NCBI GenBank assembly: GCA_009829735.1 | Contig: CM020619.1 | Span: 19,597,816 to 19,661,815 of the forward strand | Length of the DNA stretch: 64,000 nt | Direction of reading: 5' to 3' | Source: Pyropia yezoensis | Taxonomy: Eukaryota; Rhodophyta; Bangiophyceae; Bangiales; Bangiaceae | Shown: piece by piece, positions 21,466 through 31,889 of the stretch | Layout of the letters: every line of letters begins with the position of its first letter | Numbering within the stretch: the first letter of the stretch is position 1 | Position numbers and translations under genes: made by a program | The notes under the pieces: model-generated | What the model was told of the DNA's origin: nothing | Seen by the model: only the letters and a program-made list of their open reading frames with translations | The model's database searches: none

Positions 21466-22953
21466 TCAGCCCGCCCCCCCCCCCCCCCTCAGCAGCCGCA
21501 ACGCGGCGGAGACTCCCCAAAGCACTGCCGCGACGGCCGCCCAAAACAGCGCCACGCATCCCACAAAGCGGCGCCAGCTGATCCGGGTCCACGCCACAGG
21601 GGGGCCCTCAAACGTCCCGTGCGCGGCCAGGTGCGCCAGTCGCGCGTCCTTGGCTGCGTACAGCGCATACAGCCAATCAGTGAGCTCCGCCGCGTCCGAA
21701 GGCACCTCCTCCATCGGGATCCGCCGCTGGTACACACCGAGCACCCGTGGCGTCGTGCTCGCCGTGTATAACAGCGAGTTGAACGACGGCGTAACCGCGC
21801 CACTGCCCTTCCCCACCGCCTCCGCCGCCGACACCCCTGGCAGTGGCCCGTACCCAATCGTCACGTCATAGACCGCCGTGGCGGCGCCGCGTAGCGCGGC
21901 CGCGCTGGCGATAAAGCCCTTGGTGCGCGGCAGTAAAACGTGGGAGAGGACAGGTAGGCCACGGCTGGTCGCAAACGCCTGTGATTGGGCAACCTTGGCG
22001 GGCGTGCGGCGGGTGCCTTCGAGGTAGTTGATAAGCCAAAAGGGGGGGAAGCGGCCTGGCTTCGGCGCGGCGGCGGTGGCGGCAGCACCCCCTCCAACAC
22101 CCCCTCGAGACGCAGCCGCGCCGCCCAGCTTGGTCGCCCCCACGGCCCCCCCCACGTCGTCGCCGTCGCTCCCCGTCAGGTGCGTCCGTAACGACAAAAA
22201 AGCGCCCGCGGCGGCCGACATGTCACGCTGAATAAACAGGCACACGTTGCACAATACGCCGGCCAAGCCATAGACAGGAAACCACAGGAGGCTGCGCTTG
22301 GTAAAAAACTTGACATCCCCGTGGGCGCCCACCTGCCGCGCCAGCGAGTAGAGCACAATCGTGTCAGTCCAACTCCGGTGGTTACACACGACCAGTGCCG
22401 ACTCGCCGGGCACAAACGGGTCTCCCTGCACCGACAGCGTCATGCGGCCATACAGCTCCATGTGGCCTACGTAGATGGACATCCACGCACGGAGGATGGC
22501 CGACTGGGCGGTCGCCACCGCCCAGCGGGGGGCGCCGGCAAGTCGTGCCACGCCCAGAGCCAGCCCCCCAGCACCGTCAATCAGCAGTGCCGAGCCGGCG
22601 GTCATGGCGGTAAAAAAGGCAACCACCAAAGGCGCCCCCGCCACAGACGCCGCGTCGGCTGCGAGCGTGAACCAGGGGCGCGGCCGCCGCGGCCGCCGCG
22701 GTCGCCCGCCAACCGGCTCGGCGCAAGCGCCACCCCGGGTGGCTCCAGGCCGAGCCGCCGTCGCCGGTGCCCCTGCCCCCGCCGCCGCCGCTGCTGCTGC
22801 CGCAGCCGCTGCCCCCGCCGACGCACCTGACACGGTCGCCACAGGCGGTGCCCCTCCAGACGGCGACACGGGCCGCACCGGCACCGCGACGGCGGCGGTA
22901 TCCCCCGACGGCACCACCGCCGCGGCGGGCCATCGTCGGCGGAGGTCGTCCAT
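21466..22953 (-). CDS. 1-acyl-glycerol-3-phosphate acyltransferase-like (PlsC/LPLAT)
   Basis: Membrane enzyme that would transfer an acyl group from acyl-CoA to a lysophospholipid, probably lysophosphatidic acid, in the ER. 495 aa from a true ATG. Seen: the H-x4-D catalytic motif NHRSWTD (H192, D197), the motif-II-like FPVYGLAGVL, the motif III EGTRRT, and VLLPRTKGF, as in the AGPAT3-5/LCLAT-type branch. A hydrophobic segment (about 105-140) precedes the catalytic domain and another lies near the C-terminus (FVGCVALFWAAVAAVLWGV). Unusual are an Ala/Gly-rich insertion of about 50 residues between motifs II and III and an Ala-rich N-terminus. Substrate assignment within the family is inferred. 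Confidence 0.88.
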   Translation of the reverse strand: MDDLRRRWPAAAVVPSGDTAAVAVPVRPVSPSGGAPPVATVSGASAGAAAAAAAAAAAGAGAPATAARPGATRGGACAEPVGGRPRRPRRPRPWFTLAADAASVAGAPLVVAFFTAMTAGSALLIDGAGGLALGVARLAGAPRWAVATAQSAILRAWMSIYVGHMELYGRMTLSVQGDPFVPGESALVVCNHRSWTDTIVLYSLARQVGAHGDVKFFTKRSLLWFPVYGLAGVLCNVCLFIQRDMSAAAGAFLSLRTHLTGSDGDDVGGAVGATKLGGAAASRGGVGGGAAATAAAPKPGRFPPFWLINYLEGTRRTPAKVAQSQAFATSRGLPVLSHVLLPRTKGFIASAAALRGAATAVYDVTIGYGPLPGVSAAEAVGKGSGAVTPSFNSLLYTASTTPRVLGVYQRRIPMEEVPSDAAELTDWLYALYAAKDARLAHLAAHGTFEGPPVAWTRISWRRFVGCVALFWAAVAAVLWGVSAALRLLRGGGGAG

Positions 22954-24431
22954 CGGCGCGGCTCGTCCTCCTTCGCGCCTGCCAGCGGCGCCCCACGCAA
23001 AAGAGGGGCGGGGCGGGGGGGGGTAGGAGCGGGGCAGACGCGAACGCCGGGACGTACCCGGTCCGTCGGCTGGCGGGGTCGGAGGGAAGGGAGAGGAGGG
23101 GGGCGGGGGGGGGGGCGCGTGGTGACGAGAAAACGGGGAGGGATGGGGGCGAGCGGGTGGGGGAAAGAGCAGACAGCGGCCGCGCTGGCGCCGCGCCTCG
23201 TGCCGCAGCGCAGACAGAGAGAGGCGCCGACTCGGACGGCAGCCGCCGCCTGGGCTTGCCTAGCGGTGTGGGTGTCGGCGGTGGTCGTGGCGGACACAGA
23301 CAGGGAGAGGCACCGCCAGGGACGGCAGCTGCGCCCTGGCCCGGCGGTGTGGGTGCCTGCGCTGCTCAAGGTGGCCGAGGGGGAGTGTGTGCTGCGGGCG
23401 GCGGCGGTGGTCGGTGAGGGGGGCGGGGAGGACCAGGGAGCGCCGGGGAGGGCAGCGAGGAGCAGAGACGAGGCCGCGACGTTGGGCGCCTTGCCTACCC
23501 GCTGCACACAGCCGGGCGCGCCCTCGACGGGCGCGCAGGGGAAGGAGAGGAGGGCGGCCCGGGCTGGGGGTGAATTGGGCCCGGCCCGAGCGCGTGGGCG
23601 GGCCGGCGAGGCGCGGGGCCGGCGCTGGAAGCGGCGTGGGGGACCCCCAGATGCAGAATCTGAGAGGGAGGCGAGGGGGCGGACGGCGGACAGGAGGGAC
23701 CACACTCGTGGCAGTCCGCATCCCACCGCCCCCTCGCGCGGGGCGGTTTCCTGTCTAGCTAGTAGCACTAGAGCCGGACACAAGTGGTACCCCATACATC
23801 CCCTGGGATGAAATCTCGATAGTACATTAGAATCTGTCTGATTGGCACGATCTGACTGACTGGCAATATCTCGAATGATATCTATCTGATTGGCACTATA
23901 CTTAATTCCCAACGAGTGAATGGATGAAGAGTGGCAGTGGGTCCCTCTTTTTGCAGTGCAATCTAAATTTAGTTCTCTCTCGAATGGAACATCGCACAGG
24001 CGGACTTTGACCGACCTCAGCTCTACTTTCCCACCGCCTCCGAAAAAAGGGAAAAACTGACCGTCTCGTGCTGTGATGCTTGCGTGCCGAGCACTGCCAA
24101 GTCTCTGCCAGCGTGCCCTTGGAGGGGAACAGGTGGGGCTCACGGGTGTCACGGCGGCCGCTCCCGAGCGGCCGCCGTCGTACACCCTCCCGTCCCACCT
24201 TCTCGCTGCGGCCACGCGCCGTCATCAATGCCTCGCCACCCCTCTTCTCGGCCAGCATCGTCGGCAGTAGCAGCTTCTCCCGGTCGACGACGTCACGGTA
24301 GCGGCGGCTCTACCCGGCGGCCCAGAGCTCTCGAAATTGCCCCTGCCCACCAGCCTCCAGGGCGTGAAGCCAGCGGCGGGGTTACCGCCCTCCCTCCACA
24401 AGCCCCCCCCCCACGTCCCTGGCGGCACGTC
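22954..24431. other. Divergent intergenic region with an AT-rich island
   Basis: This region separates the minus-strand acyltransferase from the plus-strand F-box-like gene, so it could hold both promoters. The first 800 bp are low-complexity G-rich. At about 23760-24060 composition shifts to AT-rich, with a repeated TCTGATTGGCAC (near 23837 and 23888) and related words. No TIRs or coding motifs were found in the island. Confidence 0.45.
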
Positions 24432-25057
24432 ATGGCGTCGTCGTCGTCCTCCCCCATCCCCCCCCCCCATCCTCCCCCATCACTGGTGGGGCCGGCGCTG
24501 CGGGCGGCGCCTGCCTTGGCGCCCTCCCCCCCGAGCTTCTCGTGGCCATTGCCGAGGCGCGGCCCGACGCGGACGCGGCGGCGGCGCTCGCCGCCACCTG
24601 CCGCGCCGCCCGTGACGCGGTCGCCGCTGACGAGCAGCGGCTGTGGCGGGCCTACTATGACGCCCGCTGGGGGATTCCCCGGGGGGTACGCGCGGCCGCC
24701 GCCGCCGGCGGGGGTGCCCGTAGCGGTTGTGCTGGTGCCTCCACGTCCGCCCTCCCCGTCACGGCCGCCGCCGGCGCGGCTGCCGCCGCCTCACCCCCCG
24801 CTGCGGGAGGCTCCTCGCCGCCGCCGCCCCCCCACGGCACCAACGTTGACGAGGAGGGCGGTGTGGATGGGCACGCCGACGCTGCCTGGACGGCCGCCTT
24901 TTTTCGTACCTGCGCCGGCCGATGGCGGGCGGCCTACCTCCACCGCGCTGCGGAGGGGTGCTACGTGTGTGGGGGGCCCCCCGCGGCGGGGGGGGGCGGC
25001 GAGTGTGACCGCTGCCTCAGCAGCCGCGAGTGGGAGGTGCGGGAGTATGAAGTTTAG
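24432..25057 (+). CDS. F-box-like protein with a C-terminal Cys cluster, apparent frameshift
   Basis: Likely SCF ubiquitin-ligase substrate adaptor. The F-box-like segment reads LPPELLVAIAEARPD, then ALAATCRAARDAV and EQRLWRAYYDARWG, matching LPxELL...L..VCRxWR...LWR. After a Pro/Ala-rich insert comes RWRAAYLHRAAEGCYVCGG and CDRCLS, a C-x2-C pair set, and the frame ends EVREYEV. The ATG at 24432 (MASSSSSPIPPP) is in another frame than the F-box; the two frames meet in the C-rich tract 24449-24478, which includes an 11-nt C run. The gene may therefore be intact in reality. Substrate-binding part and partners are unknown. Confidence 0.55.
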
Positions 25058-28000
25058 GCAGCGCGGTGACAGCAGAGTGTGGAAGGGGGGTGGTGGCGCG
25101 GGAGGGGTCGTCGGGAGGTGGGCCGCAGCGTTGACGCGGCGGTTTTCGCGACGCCCGGCGGGCGGGCACGCGCGCTCGGCTGGAAGTTTGCTGGCATGGG
25201 TGGGGCTGACGCTGGGCGTGTCGTGGGGGCGGGGGGGAGGGGAGGGGCAGCGGCGCCCACCGTTGGCCGGTGCGGTGCCCGGCGAGATGGACCGCCCCCC
25301 CCTTCCTGTCCCTACTGGGTGAGGGGGTGTGGGCGGCCCGCGGCGGTGGTGCGGCGTCGGCTCAGCAGCGGAGGTGCGGCGGTGAACCGGCGGCGCGGCG
25401 GTGGCGCAGCGGTGGTGGTGGTGCAACGGGGGCGCGGCAGCCCCCCGCTGCAGTGGTGAAGCGGTGGCGCCACGGCGGTGCCACGGCGGCGCCGCAGCAG
25501 TGTTGCGGCCCCGCAGTGGCGGCGCTGCGGTGGTGGTGCTGTGGCGGCGCAGTGATGGCGGTGCGCAGCCCCCCCACCGGGACTGCGCGCTTTCCTCTCC
25601 CTTTCTCTCCCACCAGCCATTTGGGACGGGGCTCCTCGCCACGCTCGCCTGCCGCCGCTGGCCCAGCACGGGACCTCACCATCCGTTTTGCGCTGCCGTC
25701 TGGGTTGCGTCCGCTCTCCCATTTTTATTTCCACTTCTGGTTGGTGTCCTTCCCCTTTTTTCTCTCAGTTCCCGCCTCGGTGGAAGGGGTGGACGGGCGT
25801 AGGTGCCGCGAGCTTCCCCCCACCCCCCCTCTCCCTCACCCCCCCGCCACACGTGCGTCGCGGGCGACGGCGGTTATGGCGGGAGGGGTGGAGTTGTCAT
25901 TGCTGCGTCGTCGCCGCAGCGCCGCGGCCCCCTCCCCCTCTCCTGAGGTCTTGCCGGCGCCGCGGCGGTGCCCGAGGCGGAGGAAGGAGGAGCTAGTTGG
26001 GGAGGGCGGCCTTGGCCGTGTAATTGGTTGTGGTGCAGGCAGAGAGCGGGGGATGGGGGAGGGGGGGAGTGGCGGGGACGAGCCCAGCGCCGCCCGCCGG
26101 CGTCCCATTTCTCACAGAGGTTTCTGCCGCCCAGCGGGTGCGCGCTCCTCTGACAGGGGCCGTGGCCATCGCCGCGGGCGCGACGGGCGCGCGGCGGAGG
26201 CCGGTCGGACGGCTCGGCTGGAGGGGGCCCTCGCCGCCGGGCGGGTTACAGTACGACGACGCACGGCCGCCGCCAGTCCAGAGGCCCTCATTCTCCCGCG
26301 CATACGAGAGGTTACAAAAGACCATCTAGCGTCGTTTAGGACTCTCTGTGCGACTTCTGTTGTCGGCGTATTCATCCCCTACTTGAGCTCTCGCCGGCGT
26401 AATCTTTCTGTACTTTTGCAGAGGGCTTGGTCGGCCTGGGGTACCAGAATCCCCCCATCAACTCCATCAAAAATTGCTCCTTATGCACACGTAGGTACCT
26501 ATGCAGACCGGGACACCCCGCTAAGCGCCCTAGCAGCACCGCTCGTCAACCAGCCTGATGGTAGCCCAAGGCCTGACGCCATCTGCACCCCGCCTCGAGG
26601 CATCTCTCCTCGTCTGTGGTGCCTGCCAACGGGCCGCCTCCCAGAGCATGCCATCCTGTTTTTGGGAGAGCTGAGCAGGGAGGCGCAGTGGGTCTTCAGT
26701 CGGCCGGCGAGCCCGCGGGTACCTACACTTTTCCGCACATAGCGGCCTTTTACGGCCTGTGTGGGGGGGGTGTCGGCTTCTTCAACCAGCCCCTCACACC
26801 CCCTTGTGCGCCGTCTTGCCCGGAAAAGTAGGTAGGTACCCGGTTTTGGACCCAGTGCGCGACGGTGAGGAGGCAGTCGCCAATGGAAGACGGTTGATTG
26901 AGAGTGTGTCTCTGGACTTGTAGTCAATGTCGTCAACTAGAGTGGGACAAGGAAGCCACTTTTGGAGTGAGCCTTGAATAAGTCTTGCGTAATTTTGTTT
27001 TAAGCTCCCGAAAATGTGAAGCTTCCCCCTGTTTTCCAATTTTCACCCTGTTGCAGTCGTTCTTCCCGCCACCACAGCCAAAAACCTGTCGGATCTGTGC
27101 CGCGCGGGACGCGCCGGGGTGCCCCCCCCCACAGGCTCATCCCGCGCGGGACCAACGGCACCCCCCGTCACCACTCCAGGGGGAAGAAAAAAAAAAAAAC
27201 GACCGACCTGAAACGGCCGCGCGTGCGGCGCCGCGCCGCGCCGCGCTGCTCCTCGTCCACCCCACTCGCCGCCGCGTGGCGGGCGGCATCCCCCCCCTGC
27301 CCCCCCCCCCTGCGGCTCTTCCCCTCGTCCGCCGCCTACTGGCCCCGTCAGGCCCCGTCACCGCGCCGAGTGCGCGTCGTCGCCCACCGCATGCCTGCCC
27401 CCCCCCCCCACCACCGCCACCCGCCCCGTCCTTCCTCTCCCCCTTCCAACCCCATTTGCGCGGCCGCGCGGGCGTGTGGCGGGCGGGTCCCCCGACGCTT
27501 GGCGGGAACCCTTCCCCCCCCTGCCACCCCCCCCCCACTCCCGCACCCGTCATGGCCGTGCCGCCACGCATGGCGCGGCGGTAACGGCCCCCCCTCCTCG
27601 TCCCCCGCCAGCGGCCCGCGGCGCGCGCCAGTGGGGTGCGCGGGAAGCGGCGCTGCAGCGGCTGGGAGATGGGCGCTGGTCGTGCCCGTGCACGCCGCTG
27701 GCGCCGCGGCCGCGGGTGGGCGCGACGTCCCGGCCCGTGCGGCGGCCGGGTACATGTGCACGCCCCCCACCGCGGCGGGGGTGTCTAGCGCGCGCCCGCC
27801 CGACCCCTCCCCGCTGTCGTCGCTATCCCCGTGCGCTCCGTGCTGTCGCTGCGGTGACGCATTGACCGCCGCCCGTGGTGACGGTGGTGAGCCAGCATCC
27901 CGTCGCCAACCATCGCTTGCAACGCATCCCCCCTCTTCCCCCCTCCCCCCTTCCACCGGCCCGCCTCCTCTTTTGCCCATCCGCCCGCCCCGCTCCTCCT

Positions 28001-28153
28001 CCTCCTCTCGTCTGCGTCAACCCCCACTCTCTCTGTCGCCGCGCCGTCAACCCGTCGTTGGTCGTCCCCCTCCCCGTCGACCCACCGTCGTCGGCCGTCG
28101 GTATCGCGCTGCCCGCCCCTGCTGCCCGTCGTCCCTGACACGCCCCCGCCACG
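25058..28153. other. Low-complexity intergenic region
   Basis: About 25340-25560 is an imperfect GCGGTG/GGCGCA array. A less GC-rich stretch at about 26290-27010 has three GGTACCTAC-like words (about 26490, 26718, 26830) but no recognisable protein. The region just before 28154 is pyrimidine-rich, as upstream of the kinase. Long frames on both strands lack domains. Confidence 0.45.
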
Positions 28154-29482
28154 ATGCCGCCCCCCCCTCCCCCCCCGCCCCCCCCACCGCCACCGGCGGC
28201 ACCTGTCGGCGGGCGGCGGGTGCAGCCCCCCCCGCCGCCGCCCCCCTTCCGGCCCGCTGTCGCACGGCCTGCGGCCGCCGCCCCCCCCCCGCCTCCCCCG
28301 CCGCCACCCCCCCCGCCGCTGGCTGGCTATGGCGGCGGTGGCGGGGCGCTCCCCCCCCCGCCGCCGCCGCCGCCTCCCCCTGCCGCCCCCGCTGCGGTGG
28401 CGGCGGCCATAGGCGGGGGCCCCCCGGACATGGCGGCGCTACGGCGACAGATTGGGGCTGCCGCGGCGACAGCGTCGATCCGGCGGGTCGACCGGGGGGC
28501 GTCGGGCGTGCCCGTCCGCCCGCCGTCGCACTTGATGCGAGCGCAACCGGGGGGGGGCGGCGGTCGGGGGAGCTCCAAGGTGGGTGGGCTCAGCACCTTT
28601 GGTGGCGGCGCCGGTGGGGGCCTCCCCCGCTTTAGTGTGAGCAGCAGCGTGGATATGCCGCCGGCGGTGCGGGTGGGGGACGAGGAGAACGCGCCGCCGC
28701 CGCCGGGGCTGGGCGCCTACGAGCGGGGCATGGAGATGGACAGTGTGGGGGGCTACTCCGAGTCGGGCGTCGGCTCCATGGGCATGGTCTCCCTCGACGG
28801 CGGCGGCGGCAAGCTCTTCCACCCCGACGTGGCGGCCCCGCCGCACCGCATTGACACGACCGGCGGCGGCTGCACCGACGACGAGGATGGGGGCGACATC
28901 ATTGACGTGCCCAACCGGTACTCGCGGGCGCCCGGCTCGGCGGCGGCGCTGATGGACCTCCACCGCTGCTCGTTGCGGGTGCAAAAGGAGCTCCAGTCCA
29001 CCCTCGGCCTCCGCGCGTCGGGGCGCGTCGAGACGATGCTGTCCCCGCCGTCGCTGGGCGGCGTGGGCGGTCTGGGCGGCGAAGCGGGCGGCAGCGCCGA
29101 CGGCGGCGGCCTGTCTCGCGCGCAGGGGGAGCTGTGGTGGCGCCACCCGTGGACGCGCATGTACCGGCGGCGGTTTGGGAGCATCGTGGACCACGAGTGG
29201 TTTGGGCCCGTCCTGTTCCTGTTCAAGTACGACGGCAAGGGCAACGTGGCGCTCAAGCGCAGCTGCATGGTCGTCCTGCACGGCAGCAGTGTCAAGCTGG
29301 GGGGGAACAAGCGTGGGGGGGATGGCCGCTTCCGGTGTGAGTTTAAGCTCGTCACTGCCAAGAGGGCGTACGGGCTCGCATGCCGCGACACGATGAAGCG
29401 GGACTATTGGTTGGAGGAGCTGGGGCGCATCCAGAGCGCCTTCCCGGCAGAGGGGGATGGCTACGAGGGAGATGGCTACTAG
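28154..29482 (+). CDS. Proline-rich PH-domain protein with WH2-like segment
   Basis: 442 aa from the ATG at 28154 to TAG. The first 80 residues are almost pure polyproline runs separated by Gly/Ala, a profilin/SH3-binding style. Residues about 94-115 (DMAALRRQIGAAAATASIRRV) resemble an actin-binding WH2 helix plus LRRV-type tail. A Gly/Ser linker and acidic stretch (TDDEDGGDIIDVPNRYSR) follow. The C-terminal about 105 residues form a PH-like domain: ELWWRHPWTRMYRRRFG, VLFLFKYDGKGNVALKR, RFRCEFKLVTAKRAYGLACR and the closing YWLEELGRI tryptophan helix. A role linking membranes to actin is inference; no orthologue name can be given. Confidence 0.78.
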   Translation: MPPPPPPPPPPPPPAAPVGGRRVQPPPPPPPFRPAVARPAAAAPPPPPPPPPPPPLAGYGGGGGALPPPPPPPPPPAAPAAVAAAIGGGPPDMAALRRQIGAAAATASIRRVDRGASGVPVRPPSHLMRAQPGGGGGRGSSKVGGLSTFGGGAGGGLPRFSVSSSVDMPPAVRVGDEENAPPPPGLGAYERGMEMDSVGGYSESGVGSMGMVSLDGGGGKLFHPDVAAPPHRIDTTGGGCTDDEDGGDIIDVPNRYSRAPGSAAALMDLHRCSLRVQKELQSTLGLRASGRVETMLSPPSLGGVGGLGGEAGGSADGGGLSRAQGELWWRHPWTRMYRRRFGSIVDHEWFGPVLFLFKYDGKGNVALKRSCMVVLHGSSVKLGGNKRGGDGRFRCEFKLVTAKRAYGLACRDTMKRDYWLEELGRIQSAFPAEGDGYEGDGY

Positions 29483-29602
29483 CGGGGAGTCCAACGAGGC
29501 TGGTTGGCGGGCACGGGATGGATGGTCTGGAAGAGAATGGGGGGGGGGGGAATGGAGTCGAGGGATTTGCGAGGGCGGAGATTGGTGGGTTGGGGGGACG
29601 GG

Positions 29603-30830
29603 TGTGGGGGGTGGGCGGGAGCGCGTTGAGACGCCGTGGTGGATGTGGACTGGATGTTCGTGGGAGCTCCGTGAGCGATAGAGCACGGGTGTAGCTGTAG
29701 GGGTCATGGGAGTTCCGCGCGCTGTAGAGCGTGGGGTGTGATGTATCTTTTCCGGGGTCGCCCCTGTCGCTCGGGATCCCGAGACCCCACTGAGTGTGAG
29801 CAACACCCTCGCGCTCAGCGCAGCAACCGGCGATGCAGCAGCATTCGATGCGCTGGACAACAGCCGCACCCGTGACGGTGGACGTCATCGCTGGGTCCTA
29901 TACTCGTTGCACGAAGAAGGCATGGGCTGATGCTGGTGCGCGAAATACCCCGCCGATGAGGACCGGATCGTGGTGAAGATCGTGGTGAAGAAAGAACGCG
30001 CGTGTACACAACTGTTCTACCACCTCCCACCAGGGACTATGCACCATTTTACATACCAATGAGGGGACGGCGCAGGGTAAAAAAATATCCAAAAAAAAAA
30101 GCGTCGGTGAGAGACAGCGGCATCAACTCACTTCAGCAAGCGACACACGACGCCGCGCTCTCATCCACACGCCTCGACCAAGAGTCGCCCCTCCTAGCCA
30201 CCCACCGCCACCCCCACAGCCCCCTACTCGCCTCCCAACAAAAGCTTGGTGTCGTCCTCGATAAAGGAGTAGGTAGGGACCTCGAGGTTGAGCGGCGCCG
30301 GGCCCTTGCGAATCCGGCCGCTCACGTCGTAATGGCTCCCGTGGCAGGGGCAGAACCAGCCATGGTAGTCGCCCGCGTTGGCAATCGGCACGCACCCCAG
30401 GTGGGTGCACACGCCGAGGAGAACCAGCCACTCGGGCTTGACGCTCCGCTCCGAGTCCAGCTGCGGGTCCCGCAGTTCCGCCTGGTCGTCCTTGGCCGCC
30501 AGCGTGATCTCATCGGGCGTCCGGTGGCGGATGAAGACGGGCTTGCCGCGCCACTTGATGGTCGCGCTCTCGCCGAGGGGGATGGAGCCGAGCTCCACCT
30601 CCACCGAGCCCTTGGCCAGCACGTCTGCAGATGCAGACATGGTGTAGATGAGCTTGAGGATCAGCACCCGCGCCGCGCTGGCAGCGATGAACTTGGACGA
30701 CCCGAGCACCAGGTATGTAAACGCGCGTTTGGTCGGGTCCCCACGGGTGTTAAAGTGGGGCGCGTTGTGGTAGTCGTCCTTGTACCCAGTCTCCAGCGGC
30801 GTCACGTAATCAGGGGTCTCCATGGGCCGC
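29603..30830. repeat. Duplicated block R, copy 2 (intact locus)
   Basis: Partner of 7981-9199. It begins 121 bp past the PH-gene stop and ends inside the Rieske gene just upstream of the METPDYV codons. It contains a tandem 12-bp ATCGTGGTGAAG duplication absent from copy 1. Confidence 0.93.
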
Positions 30831-31030
30831 ACCAGCTCCGAGGAGGGCGACACCCACCCGTCGGGCTTGGACGACAGCGCCCGGGCGGCCGACAGGCCAG
30901 CACCCAAACGATCGGGCGACGGGCGCGCCAGCATAGACCCTGCAGAAGACGGAGACACCCGCATCGAAGTGGCAGAGGCGGTGCGAAGTGCACGCGCGGC
31001 GGCCGCCGACGCTGCCCGGAGGGAAGCCAT
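30224..31030 (-). CDS. UQCRFS1: Ubiquinol-cytochrome c reductase Rieske iron-sulfur subunit
   Basis: Complex III subunit that passes electrons from ubiquinol to cytochrome c1 through its 2Fe-2S cluster. 268 aa from the ATG at 31030. The N-terminal about 60 residues are Ala/Arg/Ser-rich ([20 protein letters not shown]), a typical mitochondrial presequence. A membrane anchor follows ([22 protein letters not shown]), then the hinge [17 protein letters not shown] and the cluster-binding loops CTHLGC and CPCHGSHYD, and the C-terminal [14 protein letters not shown]. All ligands (two Cys, two His) and the disulfide cysteines are present. A second, shortened copy lies at 8593-9192. Confidence 0.97.
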   Translation of the reverse strand: MASLRAASAAAARALRTASATSMRVSPSSAGSMLARPSPDRLGAGLSAARALSSKPDGWVSPSSELVRPMETPDYVTPLETGYKDDYHNAPHFNTRGDPTKRAFTYLVLGSSKFIAASAARVLILKLIYTMSASADVLAKGSVEVELGSIPLGESATIKWRGKPVFIRHRTPDEITLAAKDDQAELRDPQLDSERSVKPEWLVLLGVCTHLGCVPIANAGDYHGWFCPCHGSHYDVSGRIRKGPAPLNLEVPTYSFIEDDTKLLLGGE

Positions 31031-31199
31031 GGCGGGCGAGCGGGGCGGAGCGGCAGCAACCGACAGGAAACTGCGGCAGGGAGAAAAACCACGCCCCACA
31101 AAGGAGCTCCACTGCAGCCGGGGACGGCGGCGAGGGTCACCGCCGGCCAGAGGGCAGGTGGTGGCACCAACAGAAAGTGCAGAGCACGGCGACGAGGGT

Positions 31200-31274
31200 G
31201 CCGGTGCCAGCCAATGGCGGGGCTGCTGGGAAGGGTAGGGGGAAGGCGGGCGGGCCGGTGCCAGCCAATGGCGG
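31200..31274. promoter_or_regulatory. Duplicated CCAAT-box element upstream of Rieske
   Basis: The 21-bp sequence GCCGGTGCCAGCCAATGGCG plus G occurs identically at 31200-31220 and 31254-31274, about 170 and 225 bp upstream of the Rieske start codon. Each contains CCAAT, the NF-Y core, read as ATTGG on the gene strand. Function is inferred from position only. The short Rieske copy lacks this element. Confidence 0.35.
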
Positions 31275-31889
31275 TCAAGGGGTTGTGTGCACGGCCACGT
31301 GTCTGAGGCGTCCCAGAAGGGCAGTGGCTGGGCGACGGACGGGGTCTCGGGCCCGCTTGTGGACCTCTCCTCGGCCGCCTGCGATATGGCCCACGAACGT
31401 ATAGGAAGTAATTCATCCCAGTTACTCCAGATACCCTTCCTGACAAGTCACCAACAGATGCATAGATACACAAAATATGGAATTGTGACCAACTATTCAC
31501 CTGAGTACGAAAAGCTCTCCAGACGAGGCGAGGCTTCCCGTACGAGGAGAGCTGCGGTGCTTATAAGCCGCCGAGGGAATGCGGCAGGCCCTCGAAGGAG
31601 GGGGGCGGGGGGCAAGAGTACTGGCCCGACGCCACGGCCGCTTTCGCTGTGCCATGAGAGACCCACCGTATGGTCCTTCCAGGAAGGAACACCATCCGAG
31701 TAGAACGCAGCTCCAAGAGAGGCGATGGGCATAGCCAAAAAACTGTGCTGAGGGCCGCAAACGCGCGGTGAAGCAGAGCGCTTTCAGCAGCTCGTGACCG
31801 AGGCGCCCCTTTGCGAATACCGGCAGCCCCCACCTGTTCCTTTCGTGTCAGGTAGGGTATGCCTGCCGGGTACCCCTTGGACCGAGCAA
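31275..31889. other. Intergenic, nothing recognised
   Basis: Less GC-rich than average around 31390-31520. No open frame has a domain and no repeat structure is evident. It lies between the Rieske promoter and the 3' end of the zinc-cluster/membrane gene. Confidence 0.4.

Noticed and set aside
22602..24215. 537-codon minus-strand frame upstream of the acyltransferase
   Set aside because: Overlaps the acyltransferase in another frame; Arg/Pro-rich and low-complexity.
28439..29869. 476-codon minus-strand frame over the PH gene
   Set aside because: Antisense to a coherent PH-domain gene; its first 90 residues match the carrier frame only because both lie in duplicated block R.
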